A DNA stretch of 64,000 nucleotides from Actinomadura_E scrupuli (GCF_050971785.1 NZ_JBPCCU010000002.1:186001-250000); one strand, 5' to 3'. Counted from the stretch's first letter, positions 7,142 to 15,700 are shown. A program made the numbers and translations. The notes: generated by a model from the sequence alone, not told the origin.

Positions 7142-7180
7142 GATCGCAAGAGGCCCCTTGTCGCGCTTGCGATCAGGGGC
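7142..7180 (+). promoter_or_regulatory. Candidate H-type pseudoknot in purA leader
   Basis: Stem 1 is GATCGCAAG (7142-7150) with CTTGCGATC (7166-7174), 9 bp perfect. Loop bases GCCCCT (7153-7158) are complementary to AGGGGC (7175-7180) immediately 3' of stem 1, the geometry of an H-type pseudoknot. It ends about 10 bases before the AGAAGGAG ribosome site (7191-7198). It is not a family I recognise. Confidence 0.45.
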
Positions 7181-7206
7181 TTTCGCCGTGAGAAGGAGAA
7201 CGCCTG

Positions 7207-8490
7207 ATGCCGGCCATCGTTCTTGTCGGAGCGCAGTGGGGAGACGAGGGCAAGGGGAAGGCCACCGATCTGCTCGGCGGGAACGTCGACTACGTCGTGC
7301 GCTACCAGGGCGGCAACAACGCCGGGCACACGGTCGTCATCGGCGACAAGAGCTACGCCCTGCACCTGCTGCCGTCCGGGGTGCTGTCCCCGGACGTGGT
7401 CCCGGTCATCGGCAACGGCGTGGTCATCGACCCGGGCGTGCTCCTGCAGGAGATCGACGGCCTCCAGAGCCGCGGCGTCTCCTGCGACCGGCTGCTGATC
7501 TCGGCCAACGCGCACCTGATCATGCCGCATCACCGCGCCCTGGATAAGGTCACCGAACGCTACCTCGGCCGGGCCCGGATCGGCACGACCGGGCGGGGCA
7601 TCGGCCCGGCCTACGGCGACAAGATCGCGCGGATGGGCGTGCGCGTCCAGGACCTCTTCGACCCGAGCATCCTCACCCAGAAGATCGAGCTGTCGCTGCG
7701 GGAGAAGAACCAGGTCCTCACCAAGGTCTACAACCGGCGCCCGATCGTGGTCGGCCCGATCGTGGAGGAGTACGTCGCCTACGGCGAGCGGCTCAGGCCG
7801 TACGTCGCCGACACCGGGCTGGTGCTCAACCGGGCCCTCGACGACGGCAAGGTCGTGCTGCTCGAAGGGGCGCAGGGCACGCTGCTCGACATCGACCACG
7901 GCACCTACCCGTTCGTGACCTCCTCCAGCCCGACCGCGGGCGGGGCCTGCGTCGGCTCGGGGGTGGGCCCGACCAAGGTCACCAAGGTGATCGGCATTCT
8001 GAAGGCCTACACCACCCGGGTGGGATCTGGACCGTTCCCGACCGAGCTGCTGGACGAGATGGGCGAGTACCTCCGCACCACCGGCGGCGAGTACGGCGTC
8101 ACCACCGGCCGCAACCGCCGCTGCGGCTGGTTCGACGCGGTCATCGCCCGGTACGCCTCCCGGGTGAACGGCATCACCGACTACTTCCTCACCAAGCTGG
8201 ACGTGCTCTCCGGGCTGGAGAAGGTGCCGGTCTGCGTGGCCTACGACATCGACGGCGTGCGGCACGACGAGATGCCGGCGTCGCAGACCGAGTTCCACCA
8301 CGCCAAGCCGATCCTGGAGTACTTCGACGGCTGGAAAGAGGACATCAGCGGCGCCGGGACATTCGAGGACCTGCCGCCCAACGCCCAGGCGTACGTCCAC
8401 GCGCTCGAGGGCCTGTCCGGTGCGCGGATCTCCGCGATCGGCGTCGGGCCCGGCCGTGACCAGACCCTCACGGTGCGCCCGCTGATCTGA
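7207..8490 (+). CDS. purA: Adenylosuccinate synthetase
   Basis: 427 residues, full length. It joins IMP and aspartate with GTP hydrolysis to adenylosuccinate, the first step from IMP to AMP. The N-terminal GTP loop GAQWGDEGKGK with catalytic Asp, the GGNNAGHTVV segment, GTTGRGIGPAY and the C-terminal VGPGRDQTLTV nucleotide-base region are all present. ATG 7207 follows AGAAGGAG. The 5' leader can form a pseudoknot. purB, purC and purD lie within 10 kb but in separate transcription units. Confidence 0.97.
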   Translation: MPAIVLVGAQWGDEGKGKATDLLGGNVDYVVRYQGGNNAGHTVVIGDKSYALHLLPSGVLSPDVVPVIGNGVVIDPGVLLQEIDGLQSRGVSCDRLLISANAHLIMPHHRALDKVTERYLGRARIGTTGRGIGPAYGDKIARMGVRVQDLFDPSILTQKIELSLREKNQVLTKVYNRRPIVVGPIVEEYVAYGERLRPYVADTGLVLNRALDDGKVVLLEGAQGTLLDIDHGTYPFVTSSSPTAGGACVGSGVGPTKVTKVIGILKAYTTRVGSGPFPTELLDEMGEYLRTTGGEYGVTTGRNRRCGWFDAVIARYASRVNGITDYFLTKLDVLSGLEKVPVCVAYDIDGVRHDEMPASQTEFHHAKPILEYFDGWKEDISGAGTFEDLPPNAQAYVHALEGLSGARISAIGVGPGRDQTLTVRPLI

Positions 8491-8621
8491 GAGATGGGTC
8501 ACTCTGGGCGACCAACCGAGCCAACCTCGCCCTTCACCCCCCGGTGAGCTGTCTACCGTTGTGACCGCAGCTGTTGTGAAGCCGGTAACCGCCTGATCGG
8601 GGGACGTTTGGTTACTCTCGG

Positions 8622-8627
8622 TAATTT
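8622..8627 (+). promoter_or_regulatory. -10 element of leaderless glpQ-like gene
   Basis: TAATTT is followed by 7 bases and then the GTG start at 8635. Confidence 0.6.
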
Positions 8628-8634
8628 CCCTGGC

Positions 8635-9585
8635 GTGACCAAACGAGTAGAGGCACACGGCCATCGTGGTGCTCGCGGGCTGCGACCCGAGAACACGCTG
8701 CCGGGCTTCGCGCACGCCTTCGAGCTCGGCGTCGACGCGGTCGAGCTCGATGTCGGCCTCACCGCCGACGGCGTGGTGATCCTCAACCACGATCAGGTGC
8801 TGTCCTCGCTGACCTGCTGCGACACCGAGCCGGTCTGGCCGGGTGACCCGCAGTTCCCCTACGTCGGCCGCAGGCTCCGCGAGCTCACGCTGGACCAGAT
8901 CAAGACCGTCGACGCCGGGGTCCGCAAGGCCTCCGCCGACGGGTGGCCCACCGACACGGACCCGCTGGTCCTCACCCAGCTGCCGATGCCGGGCACTGTG
9001 CTGCCCACGCTGGCCGAGGTCTGCGGGCTGCTCGACCGGTACGACTCGCGCCGCATCAGGCTGGCCGTCGAGCTCAAGACCGATCCGTCCTGGACCCAGG
9101 GCGAGGTGGAGCACTTCGTGACCGCGGTCGCGGACGTGCTGGAGTCCTGGGCGATGAGCCGCCGGGCGCGGCTGCTCGCCTTCGACTGGCGCGTCCTGTC
9201 CGCCGCCGCGCGGGTGGCGCCGCGGCTGCGGCGGGTCGCCCTGGTCGAGACCAAGACGCTGGTCCCCTCACCGGGGGCGGGGGCCCCGTGGCTGGCCGGT
9301 CTCGACCCGGCCGACTGGGTGGCCGCCGCGGTGGCGATCGGGGCTCACGTGCTGTCCCCGGAGCACACGCTGATCACCCCGGAGCTGGTCGGCGACGCGC
9401 ACTCGCTGAGCCTGCCGGTGACGGCCTGGACGGTGAACGAGCCCGCCGACATGGCCCGCCTCATCGAGTACGGAGTCGACGCGATCGTCACCGACTACCC
9501 GGACCGGCTCCGGATCGTCATGGAGTCCCAGGGCCTGTCCCTGCCGCGTCCCGCCCGCCAGCGCAAGCCCGCCCCCACCGTGTGA
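8635..9585 (+). CDS. Glycerophosphodiester phosphodiesterase
   Basis: 316 residues, no signal peptide, so cytoplasmic. It hydrolyses glycerophosphodiesters to glycerol 3-phosphate plus an alcohol. The GDPD signature is clear: AHGHRGARGLRPENT near the start (catalytic His and Arg plus metal-binding Glu), VDAVELDVGLTADGVVILNHD (metal ligands and second catalytic His) and the C-terminal VTAWTVNEPADM and DAIVTDYPDR. GTG 8635 is chosen over a TTG 9 codons upstream because of the well-placed -10 element. Single-gene unit, convergent with purD. Confidence 0.93.
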   Translation: MTKRVEAHGHRGARGLRPENTLPGFAHAFELGVDAVELDVGLTADGVVILNHDQVLSSLTCCDTEPVWPGDPQFPYVGRRLRELTLDQIKTVDAGVRKASADGWPTDTDPLVLTQLPMPGTVLPTLAEVCGLLDRYDSRRIRLAVELKTDPSWTQGEVEHFVTAVADVLESWAMSRRARLLAFDWRVLSAAARVAPRLRRVALVETKTLVPSPGAGAPWLAGLDPADWVAAAVAIGAHVLSPEHTLITPELVGDAHSLSLPVTAWTVNEPADMARLIEYGVDAIVTDYPDRLRIVMESQGLSLPRPARQRKPAPTV

Positions 9586-9628
9586 CGCCCGCGGTCACCC
9601 GCCAGGCCGCGGGCGGCCCTCCCCGAAC

Positions 9629-9673
9629 ACCGTGATCATGCAATCAATCGACGATCGATTGCATGATCACGGT
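9629..9673. terminator. Bidirectional palindrome, copy 3 of the repeated family
   Basis: A 17-bp perfect stem (9629-9645 with 9657-9673) around the 11-base loop AATCGACGATC lies between convergent glpQ-like and purD genes. The inner 15 bp are identical to copies 1 and 2, and the right arm abuts the purD stop codon. Confidence 0.8.
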
Positions 9674-10926
9674 TATGGTCGGGCGGCGGCGGCCTGGGCG
9701 GCGATGTCGGTGCGCAGCTGCATGCCGCGCATCCGGATCTTCCCGGCGGCCTCGTAGGCGGCGGCCCGGGCGGCGGCGAGGTCGTCCCCGGTGCCGACCA
9801 CGGTGAGCACCCGCCCCCCGGCGGAGAGCACCCGGCCCTCGTGGTCGCGTCTGGTCCCGGCGTGCAGGACGTACGCTCCCGGCACCGCGCCGGCCTCGTC
9901 GAGGCCCTCGATGGCGTCGCCCTTGACCGGATCGGCCGGGTAGTTCTCCGCCGCGATCACCACGCCGACCGCCGCGCCGGAACGCCACTGCGGCACCAGC
10001 GCGGGATCGAGCCCGCCGATCGCGCAGGACTGCAGCAGCGTGGCCAGCGGCGTCGCCAGCCGGTCCAGGACGACCTGGGTCTCGGGGTCGCCGAACCGGG
10101 CGTTGAACTCGACCACCTTGATGCCCGCGGCGGTGAGGGCGAGCCCGGCGTAGAGCACGCCGACGTAGGGCGTGCCGCGGCGGCGCAGCTCGTCGATGGC
10201 GGGCCGCACCACGGTCTCCATGACCTCGTCCACGAACCCTGCGGGCAGCCACGGCAGCGGGGTGTAGGCGCCCATGCCGCCGGTGTTGGGGCCCTCGTCG
10301 TGGTCGTAGGCGCGCTTGAAGTCCTGGGCGGGCAGCAGCGGCACCGCGTGCAACCCGTCGCTCAGCGCGAACAGCGAGACCTCGGGACCGTCGAGGTACT
10401 CCTCGACGACCACCCGGCCGCAGTCCTGTGCGTGGCTGAGCGCCTCGGCGCGGTCCGAGGTGACCACCACGCCCTTCCCGGCGGCCAGCCCGTCGTCCTT
10501 GACCACGTACGGCGCGCCGAACTCCTCCAGCGCCTCCTCGACCTCGCCGGTGCTCTCGCAGACCCGGGACGCCGCGGTCGGCACTCCGGCGGCCGCCATG
10601 ATCTCCTTGGCGAAGGCCTTGGACCCCTCGATCCGGGCGGCCTCGGAGTCGGGTCCGAAGCACGGGATCCCGGCCCGCCGCAGCGCGTCGGCGACCCCGG
10701 CGATCAGCGGCGCCTCGGGGCCGATCACCACCAGGGTGGACCGCAGGCGCCCGGCCAGCTCCACCACCGCGACGGGATCGGTCGGGTCCAGCACGTGGTT
10801 GTCGGCCAGCTCCGCGGTGCCGGCGTTGCCGGGAGCGCAATGCAACGAGGCGACGATGGGATCGCTGCTCAGGGCGCGGACCAGGGCATGCTCACGGCCG
10901 CCGGAGCCAAGGACGAGAACTCGCAC
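9673..10926 (-). CDS. purD: Phosphoribosylamine-glycine ligase (GARS)
   Basis: 417 residues. An ATP-grasp ligase that joins 5-phosphoribosylamine and glycine in step 2 of IMP synthesis. Seen are the N-terminal VLVLGSGGREHALV, the LVVIGPEAPLIAG segment, the ATP-grasp segment VVKDDGLAAGKGVVV, and the metal site VEFNARFGDPETQ. GTG 10926 is chosen because TACACT lies 6 bases upstream; the frame runs on upstream with no start signal. Length is normal. It is monocistronic and divergent from the uORF/CorA unit. Confidence 0.95.
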   Translation of the reverse strand: MRVLVLGSGGREHALVRALSSDPIVASLHCAPGNAGTAELADNHVLDPTDPVAVVELAGRLRSTLVVIGPEAPLIAGVADALRRAGIPCFGPDSEAARIEGSKAFAKEIMAAAGVPTAASRVCESTGEVEEALEEFGAPYVVKDDGLAAGKGVVVTSDRAEALSHAQDCGRVVVEEYLDGPEVSLFALSDGLHAVPLLPAQDFKRAYDHDEGPNTGGMGAYTPLPWLPAGFVDEVMETVVRPAIDELRRRGTPYVGVLYAGLALTAAGIKVVEFNARFGDPETQVVLDRLATPLATLLQSCAIGGLDPALVPQWRSGAAVGVVIAAENYPADPVKGDAIEGLDEAGAVPGAYVLHAGTRRDHEGRVLSAGGRVLTVVGTGDDLAAARAAAYEAAGKIRMRGMQLRTDIAAQAAAARP

Positions 10927-10932
10927 CCGAGG

Positions 10933-10938
10933 AGTGTA
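10933..10938 (-). promoter_or_regulatory. purD: -10 element of leaderless purD
   Basis: On the minus strand TACACT lies 6 bases before the GTG start at 10926. Confidence 0.55.
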
Positions 10939-11091
10939 CGGGCCACGGCACCGGTCCGATGCCCAACCGCGGTCACGCTCCGAGGCCGGGCCGCGCGGCC
11001 GACGGCGCGGCGCACGCCCCCGCCGCGCCTCCCGGGTGGCCTGAAGCGCCCGAAGTGTCGGGAAGTAACCGGGGGTCGCGACGGGCGGTGG

Positions 11092-11097
11092 TAACGT
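11092..11097 (+). promoter_or_regulatory. Candidate -10 for the uORF/CorA transcript
   Basis: TAACGT lies about 50 bases before the uORF start, giving a leader of about 240 bases before the CorA-type gene. The -35 is not evident. Confidence 0.35.
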
Positions 11098-11145
11098 ACG
11101 GCTTGCTTGCGCACTGTCCCCGAGGGCGAAAGGAGGTGGTCGGAA

Positions 11146-11283
11146 ATGGACACCGGTGACCCGTGTAGTACCGCCGAGATTCCTCATAGTCCGAGCTCTA
11201 CGTGCAGCTGGACTCGTCCGCCCGCCTCTACTCGGCGTCCGGCCAATCCGCCCCTGCGCCGCCTCCGCTCCGTGATCGGTTAA
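11146..11283 (+). CDS. Short proline-rich ORF (possible leader peptide) upstream of CorA gene
   Basis: 45 codons from ATG to TAA, preceded by GAAAGGAGGTGGTC (11128-11141), which matches the inverse of the 16S rRNA 3' end at 13 of 14 positions; no other gene here has so strong a ribosome site. The peptide has two cysteines, is Ser/Thr/Pro-rich and ends with RPPASTRRPANPPLRRLR, i.e. proline-rich and basic. A GC-rich hairpin (about 11296-11309) follows the stop and the CorA-type gene starts 57 bases later. Proline-rich leader peptides control Mg transporter genes in enterobacteria; a similar role here is inference. It might equally be a free small protein. Confidence 0.5.
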   Translation: MDTGDPCSTAEIPHSPSSTCSWTRPPASTRRPANPPLRRLRSVIG

Positions 11284-11339
11284 GACCGGAGCCGGGCGCG
11301 CTCGCGCGCTCTTGGCCGGCGGGGAACGGAGCATCCCTC

Positions 11340-12452
11340 ATGGCCATGACCAAAGTACGTCCCGGTCTCGCGACCAAGGTCCTCTTCAAGCCGCTCGGCC
11401 GGCCGCAGCGTTCGATGGACGACATCCCGGCGCCGCGCGGTTCGGCGGTGATCGACTGGGCCGCCTACATCGACGGCAAGCGCGTCGTCACACCGACCAT
11501 CGCCGACGCCGTGCGGCTGGTCCGCGACGGCGGGCTGGCGCCGTCCGACGACGGCATCAGCGGCGGCTTCGTCTGGGTCGGCATGCACGAGCCGGAGGCC
11601 GCCGAGCTGGAGGAGCTGGCCGAGGTCTTCGGCCTGCACCCGCTGGCGGTGGAGGACGCGCTGCAGGCCCGGCAGCGGCCCAAGCTGGAGCGCTATGACC
11701 ACAACGTGCAGTGCTTCGTGCTCAAGACGGTCGGCTACGTCGAACGGGCACCGGACGGCAACGAGTCCGTGGAGACCGGCCAGATAATGATCTTCTCGGG
11801 GCCGGACTTCGTGGTGACCGTACGGCACGGGGCGCACAGCGCGCTCGGGCCCGTACGCGAGGACCTCGAGGGCAACCCGGCGCGGCTGGAGCTGGGGCCC
11901 GCCGCGGTGCTGCACGCGATCGCCGACCGGGTGGTCGACGGCTACATCTGCGTCGCGGACGCCGTGCAGGAGGACGTGGACGAGCTCGAAGAGGCGGTGT
12001 TCTCGCCGGAGCGCTCCAACGAGGCCGGCCGGATCTACCGGCTCAAGCGCGAGGTCATCCAGCTCAAGCGGGCGGTGGGCCCGCTCACCGCGCCGCTGCG
12101 CACCCTGGCCAACCGCCGGTTCGTGCCCAGCGAGATCAAGGAGTACTTCCGCGACGTCGAGGACCACCTGGCGCGGGTACGCGAGCAGGTCGAGTCGTGC
12201 GACGAGCTGCTCACGCCGATCCTCCAGGCGCACATGACCCAGGTGACGGTCTACGACAACCACGACATGCGCAAGATCTCGGCCTGGGCGGCGATCATCT
12301 CGGTGCCGACCGCGGTGGCCGGGGTCTACGGCATGAACTTCACGTTCATGCCCGAAACCCACTGGCGGTACGGCTACCCCATGGTCCTGGGGCTCACCAT
12401 GCTGGCCTGTTGCATGCTCTACCGGGGCTTCCGCCGCAACGGCTGGCTCTGA
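11340..12452 (+). CDS. CorA-family magnesium/cobalt transporter
   Basis: 370 residues. CorA channels are homopentamers carrying Mg2+ or Co2+ across the inner membrane. A long cytoplasmic N-terminal domain (with VWVGMHEPEAAELEEL and HPLAVEDAL) is followed by the stalk helix and two C-terminal transmembrane helices. The signature loop Y-G-M-N lies about 50 residues from the C-terminus and precedes TM2. The protein ends RGFRRNGWL, the basic cytoplasmic tail. ATG 11340 is used because GGAACGGAG precedes it; 11346 is also possible. It lies downstream of the uORF and may be translationally or transcriptionally controlled by it. Palindromic terminators follow. Confidence 0.93.
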   Translation: MAMTKVRPGLATKVLFKPLGRPQRSMDDIPAPRGSAVIDWAAYIDGKRVVTPTIADAVRLVRDGGLAPSDDGISGGFVWVGMHEPEAAELEELAEVFGLHPLAVEDALQARQRPKLERYDHNVQCFVLKTVGYVERAPDGNESVETGQIMIFSGPDFVVTVRHGAHSALGPVREDLEGNPARLELGPAAVLHAIADRVVDGYICVADAVQEDVDELEEAVFSPERSNEAGRIYRLKREVIQLKRAVGPLTAPLRTLANRRFVPSEIKEYFRDVEDHLARVREQVESCDELLTPILQAHMTQVTVYDNHDMRKISAWAAIISVPTAVAGVYGMNFTFMPETHWRYGYPMVLGLTMLACCMLYRGFRRNGWL

Positions 12453-12523
12453 CTCCCCCGTGATCACGGCTCCCCCGTGATCACGGGATCGGTCGGCGAC
12501 CGAGGTCGTGATCACGGGGGGGA
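12453..12523. terminator. GTGATCAC-type palindromic terminator with duplicated arm
   Basis: CTCCCCCGTGATCACGG occurs twice in tandem (12453-12469, 12470-12486) and pairs with GTGATCACGGGGGGA (12508-12522); an inner hairpin CGGTC-GGC-GACCG lies in the loop. It separates the convergent CorA and LppU-like genes. Confidence 0.7.
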
Positions 12524-12532
12524 CGGCGGGTC

Positions 12533-13006
12533 CTACTTGGTGGGGGCGAGGCACAGCACGTAACCGTTGCTGCCCTTCTCGCCCTTCCAGAAGGCGCTGT
12601 CAGCGTCCTTGAACGGCGCACAGATGCTGCGGTCGGTGTTGAACGCCGACTCGCTCTTGTCCTCGACCTTTCCGACCACCTTGTAGGTGGCTTTCGCGTC
12701 CGTGCACTTGGTGACCTTGAGGTTGTCGGCATTGGTGCCGGCCATGCAGTCGCCTACCTTGGCGAGGTCGGGGTCCTCGCCCTTGAACACCTTCCAGCCG
12801 TAGCCGACGCCGGCGACGACCGCGAGCCCGACCACGGCCACGACGATGCGGGTGAGGATGCTCTTGCCCACCGAGGCGGCCTTCGAGGGGGCCGGGGCGG
12901 GCGCGCCGTACTGCGGAGGCTGGCCGGGGGCGCCCTGCTGGCCGGGGGCCGGGTTCGGGGCGCCGGGCGGCGGGGGCGGGGAGCCGGCGTCGGAGGGGGT
13001 CGTCAT
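12533..13006 (-). CDS. LppU/SCO3897-like membrane-anchored protein
   Basis: 157 residues. The N-terminal 45 residues are Pro/Gly/Gln-rich and cytoplasmic, then one transmembrane helix (about residues 55-74, ILTRIVVAVVGLAVVAGVGY), then an extracytoplasmic domain with VGDCMAG, VTKCTDAKATYKVVGKV and SICAPF plus VLCLAP, four cysteines likely forming two disulfides. This pattern matches the actinobacterial LppU/SCO3897 family of unknown function. ATG 13006 is taken; 13033 would add 9 residues. It is divergent from ltrA-like. Confidence 0.78.
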   Translation of the reverse strand: MTTPSDAGSPPPPPGAPNPAPGQQGAPGQPPQYGAPAPAPSKAASVGKSILTRIVVAVVGLAVVAGVGYGWKVFKGEDPDLAKVGDCMAGTNADNLKVTKCTDAKATYKVVGKVEDKSESAFNTDRSICAPFKDADSAFWKGEKGSNGYVLCLAPTK

Positions 13007-13164
13007 GTGACCGAGCCTTTCTGTACGAACCATGGGAAAGAGGAGAACAGTAGCGTTCTGGGTGTTTCAGCGTGATGTCTGATATCTCCATTAGCGAAAA
13101 CCGTTATGGGAGTGATTCATCGTCAGGGCACACTGAGCCGTAACGGATCCGACCGAGGAAGCCC

Positions 13165-14370
13165 ATGCCCGTACCCCCGCCCGAGATCGTTCCCGTCCCC
13201 GGCCCGGCGCCCGCGGAGGAAGCCCCCGAGCAGTACGGCGTCACCACTCTGGAGCTCTTCTTCGACCTGGTCTTCGTGTTCGCCGTCACCCAGCTGACCG
13301 GCATCCTGGTGGGCGAGCTGTCCCTGACGGGCCTGGCCCAGGTGGTGCTGGCGTTCGGGGTGCTGTGGTGGATGTACGGCGGGTACGCCTGGCTCACCAA
13401 CTGCCTGCCGCCCGCCACCACGCCGCGCCGGCTGCTGCTGCTGGCCGGCATGGCGGGCTTCCTGATGACGGCACTGGCCACCCCGTACGCCTTCACCGGC
13501 GGCGGCGTGGTGTGGGGCGTCGGCTACCTGATCGTGGTGCTGGTGCACGGCGCCCTCTACCTGCAGGTCACCCGGAGCATCCTGCGGGTGCTGCCGGGCA
13601 ACGTGCTGGCCGCCGGCCTGGTCATCGCCGCCGGGCTGCTCGACCACGGCCCGGCCGTCTACGTGCTGTGGACGCTGGCCCTGCTGGTGCCGATCCTGAT
13701 GCCCCACGTCGTCCCGCCGCGACACTGGTTCCCCCTCCGGGCCGAGCACATCGTGGAGCGGCACGGGCTGCTGGTCCTGATCACCTTCGGCGAGTCGATC
13801 ATCGCGATCGGCATCGGGGTGAGCAGTGCCGGTCACGGACCGCCCTCCGTCGCCCTGGTGGCGGCGGGCGTGCTGAGCCTGGCGCTGGTGGCGACGCTGT
13901 GGTGGACCTACTTCGCCGGCGACGACGAACGGGTCGAGGAGTCCCTGACCGCCGCCGAGAGGGGCCCCCGCACCGCAATGATCTTGAATGGCTACTTCTA
14001 CGCCCACATTCCCATCGTGATCGGCGTGATCGCGATGGCGGCCGGGCTGAAGAAGGTGCTCTCGCACGCCTGGGAGCCCCTGCACAGCGTCCCGGCCGCC
14101 CTGGCCCTCTCCGGCGGGGTCGCCCTCTACCTGGTGGGCAACGCCTGGTTCCGCCGGATCATGGGGATCGGCCCGTCTCGGCTCCGGCTGGCCGCGGCGG
14201 TGCTCGCCCTCGCCACGACCCCACTGGGCGAGTGGATCGCCGAGACCGAGGTCATCGCCCTGGTCGCGATTCTGACCGGGGCCCTGGTCCTGGAGGGCCG
14301 CCGGAGGCCCGCGGCCGGGGGCACGGCTGCCTCGGCCTCCACGACCTGGGACAATCGACCACGTGATTGA
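13165..14370 (+). CDS. Low-temperature-requirement A (LtrA)-family membrane protein
   Basis: 401 residues with about 11 hydrophobic segments. The LtrA family signature is near the N-terminus (VTTLELFFDLVFVFAVTQLT) and again in the middle (ERHGLLVLITFGESIIAIG), and the length fits. The family was named from Listeria mutants that fail at low temperature; transport function is not established. ATG follows GAGGAAGCCC. Its last 8 bases overlap the purB start, yet purB has its own -10 element inside the end of this gene. Confidence 0.87.
   Translation: MPVPPPEIVPVPGPAPAEEAPEQYGVTTLELFFDLVFVFAVTQLTGILVGELSLTGLAQVVLAFGVLWWMYGGYAWLTNCLPPATTPRRLLLLAGMAGFLMTALATPYAFTGGGVVWGVGYLIVVLVHGALYLQVTRSILRVLPGNVLAAGLVIAAGLLDHGPAVYVLWTLALLVPILMPHVVPPRHWFPLRAEHIVERHGLLVLITFGESIIAIGIGVSSAGHGPPSVALVAAGVLSLALVATLWWTYFAGDDERVEESLTAAERGPRTAMILNGYFYAHIPIVIGVIAMAAGLKKVLSHAWEPLHSVPAALALSGGVALYLVGNAWFRRIMGIGPSRLRLAAAVLALATTPLGEWIAETEVIALVAILTGALVLEGRRRPAAGGTAASASTTWDNRPRD
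14350..14355 (+). promoter_or_regulatory. purB: -10 element of leaderless purB (inside ltrA-like gene)
   Basis: GACAAT is followed by 7 bases and then GTG 14363. Confidence 0.5.
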
Positions 14371-15700
14371 GCGCTACACACTTCCCGAGATGGGCCGCGT
14401 CTGGAGCGACGCGCACAAATACGAGCTGTGGTGCGAGGTCGAGACCCTTGTGGTCGAGGCGCACGCGGCGGCCGGGACCATCCCCGCCGAGGTGGTGGAG
14501 CCCATCCGCAAGGCGCCGCCCCCGACCCCCGAGCGGGTGGACGAGATCGAGGCGGTCACCCAGCACGACGTGATCGCCTTCCTCAGCGCCTGGGCGGACA
14601 ACACCGAGCCGCGGGAGGCCGCGGCCTACGTGCACTTCGGCATGACCTCGTCCGACCTGCTCGACACGGCGCTGGCCGTGCAGCTGGTCGAGGCCACCGA
14701 CATCCTGCTGGCCAAGGCCGACGCGCTGGTCGCCGCGCTCCGCGACCACGCGCTGCTGCACCGCGACACGTTGCGGGTCGGCCGCACGCACGGCATCCAC
14801 GGGGAGCCCGACGTGTGGGGGCATCGGGTGGCCGACTTCGCGTTCGCGATGGCCCGGTCCCGGGACCGGCTCCGGCAGGCCCGCGCCGCGGTGGGCGTGA
14901 TGGCCATCTCCGGTGCGGTCGGGACGTACTCCAACATCGACCCCGAGGTCGAACGGCACGTCGCCCGCAAGCTGGACCTCAAGGCGGCCGACGTCTCGAC
15001 CCAGGTGGTCATCCGGGACGGCATCAGCGAGTGGGTGAACGCCCAGGCCATCATCGCGACCGTCTGCGAGGCCATCGCACTGGAGGTACGGCACGGCCAG
15101 CGCACCGAGGTGCGGGAGCTGTCCGAGGCGTTCGGCAAGGGCCAGAAGGGCTCCTCCGCGATGCCGCACAAGAAGAACCCCATCCTCTCCGAGCGGATCT
15201 CCGGGCTGGCCCGGGTCGTGCGCGGCCAGATGGTCCCGGTGATGGAGGGCATCCCGCTCTGGCACGAGCGTGACATCTCTCACTCCTCGGTCGAGCGGGT
15301 CGCGCTGCCGGACACCTCGATCACCACGGACTACCTGCTGCATCTGACGACCCGGCTGGTCACCGGCCTGGTCGTGGACACCGACCGGATGCGGGTCAAC
15401 CTCGACTCCACCGGCGGGCTGATCTACACCAGCACCGTGCTGCTCGAGCTGGTCGAGGCCGGGATGTCGCGCGACGACGCCGCGTACCCCCTGGTGCAGC
15501 GGGCGGCCATGGAGACCTGGCGGACTCTGGACTCGGTGCCGGAGACGGGTAAGAGCACCTTGTTCCGCGACACGCTGCGCAGGCACGCCCAGGAGGCCGG
15601 CATCGAGCTCGACGAGGCCCGGCTGGACGCCGTCTGCCGGCCGGAGCGGTTCGTCCAGCGGCTGGGCCCGGTCTTCGACCGGCTCGCGGCGCTCAGCTGA
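14363..15700 (+). CDS. purB: Adenylosuccinate lyase
   Basis: 445 residues. It acts twice in purine synthesis, releasing fumarate from SAICAR and from adenylosuccinate. The fumarase/aspartase superfamily signature GSSAMPHKKNP is present near residue 270, with the conserved MTSSDLLDTA and GRTHGIHGEP segments that hold the catalytic His. GTG 14363 overlaps the upstream LtrA stop region by 8 bases. MOSC and purC follow on the same strand, with gaps or overlap small enough for one transcript. Confidence 0.96.
   Translation: MIERYTLPEMGRVWSDAHKYELWCEVETLVVEAHAAAGTIPAEVVEPIRKAPPPTPERVDEIEAVTQHDVIAFLSAWADNTEPREAAAYVHFGMTSSDLLDTALAVQLVEATDILLAKADALVAALRDHALLHRDTLRVGRTHGIHGEPDVWGHRVADFAFAMARSRDRLRQARAAVGVMAISGAVGTYSNIDPEVERHVARKLDLKAADVSTQVVIRDGISEWVNAQAIIATVCEAIALEVRHGQRTEVRELSEAFGKGQKGSSAMPHKKNPILSERISGLARVVRGQMVPVMEGIPLWHERDISHSSVERVALPDTSITTDYLLHLTTRLVTGLVVDTDRMRVNLDSTGGLIYTSTVLLELVEAGMSRDDAAYPLVQRAAMETWRTLDSVPETGKSTLFRDTLRRHAQEAGIELDEARLDAVCRPERFVQRLGPVFDRLAALS

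Noticed and set aside
6757..9114. A 785-codon minus-strand frame antisense to purA
   Set aside because: Shadow of purA and glpQ-like; no start signal, composition typical of antisense frames.
1538..9673. The shared palindromes as insertion-sequence ends or attachment sites
   Set aside because: No transposase or integrase lies between or beside them, there are no target duplications, and all sit at convergent gene ends, which favours terminators.
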